From: JAWKTT01 sp041398965
Lineage (GTDB): Bacteria; Planctomycetota; Planctomycetia; Planctomycetales; Planctomycetaceae
Reading direction: 5' to 3'
Length of the DNA: 64,000 bases
NCBI GenBank assembly: GCA_041398965.1
Contig: JAWKTT010000017.1
Coordinates: 1-64,000 of the forward strand
Program-made: the position numbers and the translations under genes
Notes under the pieces: generated by a model
Told to the model about the DNA's origin: nothing
What the model saw: only the letters and a program-made list of their open reading frames with translations
Databases searched by the model: none
Shown: positions 62,401 to 64,000 of the stretch, in pieces
Position numbering within the stretch: position 1 is the first letter of the stretch
Layout: each line of letters starts with the position of its first letter

Positions 62401-64000
62401 TATGGAAGCCGTCTGCGACGTTTCCATTTGCGGTGTTGCCGACCGGGTTGAGCGGATCAGGATCTCCGAGATCGAAGTCTGTCAGGCTTCCGCCGCCGGT
62501 CGACTGACTGAAGAACCCGTGGTTGCCGTTGTTATCAAATGTGTTGCTGATGAAGGGATCGACGCCGATGATCTGTCCGCCAGCCGAAGCCACCATCGAA
62601 GCCCCATCACCAGCTCCCCCCGTGGCCGAGTTGTTGCTGAAGGTGTCCAGCGTGACGGAGCTTCCGGCCCCCGCAGTCACCGTGAATCCGGCCAGTGTCG
62701 GATCGGTGCTGCCGGTGACAGTGTTCCGTTCGAAGTCGGTATTGATCGAGCCACCATTCAGAGCTGCAAGTTCAATCCCGCCACCCGAACCGGTGACGGT
62801 GTTGTCAAGCACCCCGCGGCTGCCATCGGCAGAGACCCCGACGAGGTTCGCACCAGGACCATCAGCAATGAGTCGCAGACCGGTCCCGCCATCGAAGTCG
62901 GTGACCGTGTTGCGAGCGATCGAGAACTGAGCATCGCCAGCGACGTGAGTCAGGATCGTTCCGTCCAACGACGTCCCGGCTGTTCCAGTAAGGACGTTAT
63001 CATCAAAGATCAGCAAGTCTTCGCCTGGGCAGTTCAGCAAGACCGAAGTGTCGGACCGAATGACCGTTGTGTTGATGGCGTCGACAAAGGTGTTGCCATG
63101 AATGTTATAGCCGTCGACAGTGGTCCCAACGGCACTGGCAATCCCGATCCCCGACGTGGGCGAACCGATCGTGAAGCCGTTGATCTCGGTCGCGTGACCG
63201 GCGAGCCCATTGAGCGGGTCTCCGAGTTGGATGACGCTGGTTCGAGGTGCCATCAGCAGCCCGCCGACGTCGGCGTCACTGATGAAGGGATTGCCCGCTC
63301 CGACCGTCTGGCCAGGAAGAGCAAAGGTTCCACGAGCCGAGGTGTAGTTGTGTGCCAGCGACGATGAAAGGAGTCGTTGCGTGCTGAAGATGTCGATCCC
63401 GGTGTCGAGATTGGTCGACGTTCCGTCCGCACGAGGAACAACCCGGATGATGTCGAAGGCGGCACGGTCGGCTGCGGCGACCTGCTCGTACTCGAAGAGC
63501 GACTGGAACGGAGTCTCGATCGTCCCGTTTCCGCCTGCTGCCGCGTTCGGGTCGATGTGAGCAATCCGGAAGGCCGCGTTGGTCTTCTGGTTGAATTCTT
63601 CTCTCAAGAGTGTGCGAGTGCTTCGAACCACTGGAGTTCGGAAGTTACGCTGAGTTGACTGGACCATCGCCATGGCGACGGGGTTCGGTCGGAGGATGCG
63701 GGAAGGCTTGGCGTCGGGGATGGTCAACTCGAAACCGAGCGAGACGCGGGTATCGAACACCCGGTCGTGGCTGACGAGGCCGGTCACCGACAGGTCTTCC
63801 GTCAACTGCCAGTTCAATCGCCCGAGGAAGCCTGCGGTACCGGTCTGTCCATTGCCAAACAGTCCGTAGATTCCGACGCCCCCTTCGGCACCATACTTCC
63901 CGGCCACTGGCAAAGGCCAGGCCACGTTGAGAGCCACTTCGTCGTATGGTGCTTCAATCAACTGGTTGACTTGATAAGCGATCGAGTTCCCTTGGAACAG
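59408..64000 (-). CDS. Giant parallel beta-helix surface protein with N-terminal barrel-like region, 5' end cut by window
   Basis: The minus frame is open from the window edge (64000) to the stop at 59408, giving 1530 residues with the N-terminus missing. The first about 110 residues (YDEVALNVAWPLPVAGKYGA, GRLNWQLTEDLSVTGLVSHD, RVSLGFELTI) have the alternating strands of the end of an outer-membrane beta-barrel. From about 150 to 1500 comes a right-handed parallel beta-helix made of repeats such as NTVTGSGGGIELAALNGG, NNTANTNGGNGIQYL and ITGNASDGIRAIFNDNAQI. It resembles inverse autotransporters, with the barrel first and the passenger after. Probably surface-exposed, acting in adhesion or polymer binding (inference). 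No C-terminal anchor is seen. Confidence 0.85.
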   Translation of the reverse strand: MFQGNSIAYQVNQLIEAPYDEVALNVAWPLPVAGKYGAEGGVGIYGLFGNGQTGTAGFLGRLNWQLTEDLSVTGLVSHDRVFDTRVSLGFELTIPDAKPSRILRPNPVAMAMVQSTQRNFRTPVVRSTRTLLREEFNQKTNAAFRIAHIDPNAAAGGNGTIETPFQSLFEYEQVAAADRAAFDIIRVVPRADGTSTNLDTGIDIFSTQRLLSSSLAHNYTSARGTFALPGQTVGAGNPFISDADVGGLLMAPRTSVIQLGDPLNGLAGHATEINGFTIGSPTSGIGIASAVGTTVDGYNIHGNTFVDAINTTVIRSDTSVLLNCPGEDLLIFDDNVLTGTAGTSLDGTILTHVAGDAQFSIARNTVTDFDGGTGLRLIADGPGANLVGVSADGSRGVLDNTVTGSGGGIELAALNGGSINTDFERNTVTGSTDPTLAGFTVTAGAGSSVTLDTFSNNSATGGAGDGASMVASAGGQIIGVDPFISNTFDNNGNHGFFSQSTGGGSLTDFDLGDPDPLNPVGNTANGNVADGFHIEADTTGLADVGLYNNTANTNGGNGIQYLLNGTTEDLIAMIGNTATGNTLDGVLISATNTPITDITLDTNILDGNTVNGLRYFGDNGDVTGLFSVTNSSMDGNTTGDGFNITQTNGSDITGLFIDTNSIDNNTAGHGINFNTVSGALPTIGNAGTISNNTINGNGLNGVNLDLPNTGGVPIALNFDTNDISGNTGLGINAIIDDTSGSLTSALTANTITGNGGIGALFDASQNTVLDLTIGGADPLLGNVFDGNADANLAIQLTDNATIPTTMLIQNNDFTNAVNGADVTLDGEGINIVARNNTAIRDAQLLDNTITGNASDGIRAIFNDNAQINVAGDPTMVGLTMARNIVGAAGAGNGGHGLNVQFNDFTTGAIDMTDDIFTENGLHGINIHKRNFATLGLLNFNNVESSTNGQDGVHLLLQNDPGATVAQRTVTFNVVQGLFDGNGTLNIPNEDHGIHVVAQHNAIFNNTIDQVTSSNNNGDGVLFEFDNAATTGTPITWTNNMFTDNATGNGGHISTAGDSITTANILMNLFSGNVNGFTQTANNASSNTVTFTGNMLVDNTGNGVDLNALATLTQVPPGQLTFNGDMNIYTGNTLAGLSLAGNGGTSTVGITNSFFQNNGDGINTNVTGGTHTVTIDDNMILNSTDDGIETIVTGGTHVINVGTVSGNTPTNSIVEAGDDGIVITQSGGTLTGDYNNILVRDSGDNGVQIASSGGTFDVMIRNSNILSNTGRGIEAIFTGTNIGANSGAEAQVFPSGILVAGDFDRNLQILNNAIQGNGEEGLFLHSETDSLNTTNIVEELGQGNRNIPFEIDFTDRLRVNVVAVGNAITGNGTIVDSHGTNVEVGMNTLMQLDYRQNVHSGNQLTDFFTRSFNNLGNPTNSTFDDDTDGGGPDPNLPERYRRDDVAELRLRFRDNTGDSIGQLTALGATFNNNDVLKGNGTRFLDFFRVEPDVAGGLNATNIFTQDLTIPLTPFDIFNGAGYIIVPAGTMF

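Noticed and set aside
61994..63367. 457-codon open frame on the plus strand, and others of 190-270 codons, opposite the beta-helix gene
   Set aside because: The repetitive coding sequence of the minus-strand protein generates open mirror frames; no protein family is recognisable in them.
59408..64000. CRISPR-like repetition in the beta-helix gene
   Set aside because: The repeats are degenerate, in frame and protein-coding; no regular repeat-spacer structure.

Overview
The window looks like a chromosome segment of a planctomycete (order Planctomycetales; genus not determined). The evidence is the gene families. It carries a DUF1549/DUF1553 cytochrome-like protein, a DUF1501 protein, DUF1559 proteins (one with a prepilin N-terminus), a PVC-type heme/dehydrogenase fusion protein, a BatA-like von Willebrand protein with a giant coiled-coil partner, Tat-exported Gfo/Idh oxidoreductases and many single-gene transcription units with long spacers. 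The DNA is moderately GC-rich and uniform. No prophage, transposase, CRISPR array or rRNA was seen.

Layout. 1-6.2 kb (minus strand): truncated DUF1549/DUF1553 protein, a membrane-anchored conserved protein, tRNA-Leu(CAG) and a DUF1501 protein. 7.0-9.6 kb (plus): EVE-domain protein, a tiny basic protein with a histone-H1-like tail, and a polytopic membrane protein that starts inside its stop codon. 9.7-13.5 kb (minus): TolB-like propeller, KDPG aldolase, a hypothetical protein and carA. 14-20.4 kb (plus): sucA, two membrane proteins and a secreted cysteine-rich protein. 20.5-24.4 kb (minus): Nudix hydrolase, small secreted protein, M50 protease, and a queC/LmbE overlapping pair. 24.7-34.4 kb (plus): NagB-PIG-L fusion, primary sigma factor, nitroreductase, TIM-barrel isomerase, BatA-like protein and hicBA. 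34.5-42.8 kb: zinc-ribbon DUF1559 protein, a minus-strand zinc-phospholipase-like/DUF4332 protein, the giant coiled-coil protein and an alkaline-phosphatase-superfamily enzyme. 43-46.7 kb (minus): lipoprotein, prepilin-like DUF1559 protein, terpenoid-cyclase-fold protein and a SIMPL protein. 47.3-54.5 kb: ExeA-like ATPase, LutB, Gfo/Idh protein and 1-pyrroline-5-carboxylate dehydrogenase. 54.7-64 kb (minus): the PVC heme fusion protein and a very large beta-helix surface protein with a barrel-like N-terminal part that runs off the window.

Functionally the window mixes core metabolism (carA, sucA, eda, pruA, nagB), transcription (rpoD), tRNA modification (queC) and the planctomycete export repertoire. 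The most unusual material is: (i) several intergenic multi-hairpin/REP-like elements, the strongest at 58.86-59.05 kb with an 18-bp perfect inverted repeat; (ii) a possible small structured RNA at 42.9 kb; (iii) unusual domain architectures, including SGNH-propeller-HEAT-cupredoxin-cytochrome, a zinc ribbon on DUF1559, a zinc-phospholipase-like domain with DUF4332, an M50 protease with a rhomboid-type tail, and an N-terminal barrel with a long beta-helix; and (iv) a Gfo/Idh protein lacking the catalytic lysine. I did not find a clearly delimited multi-gene system that I could call wholly new.
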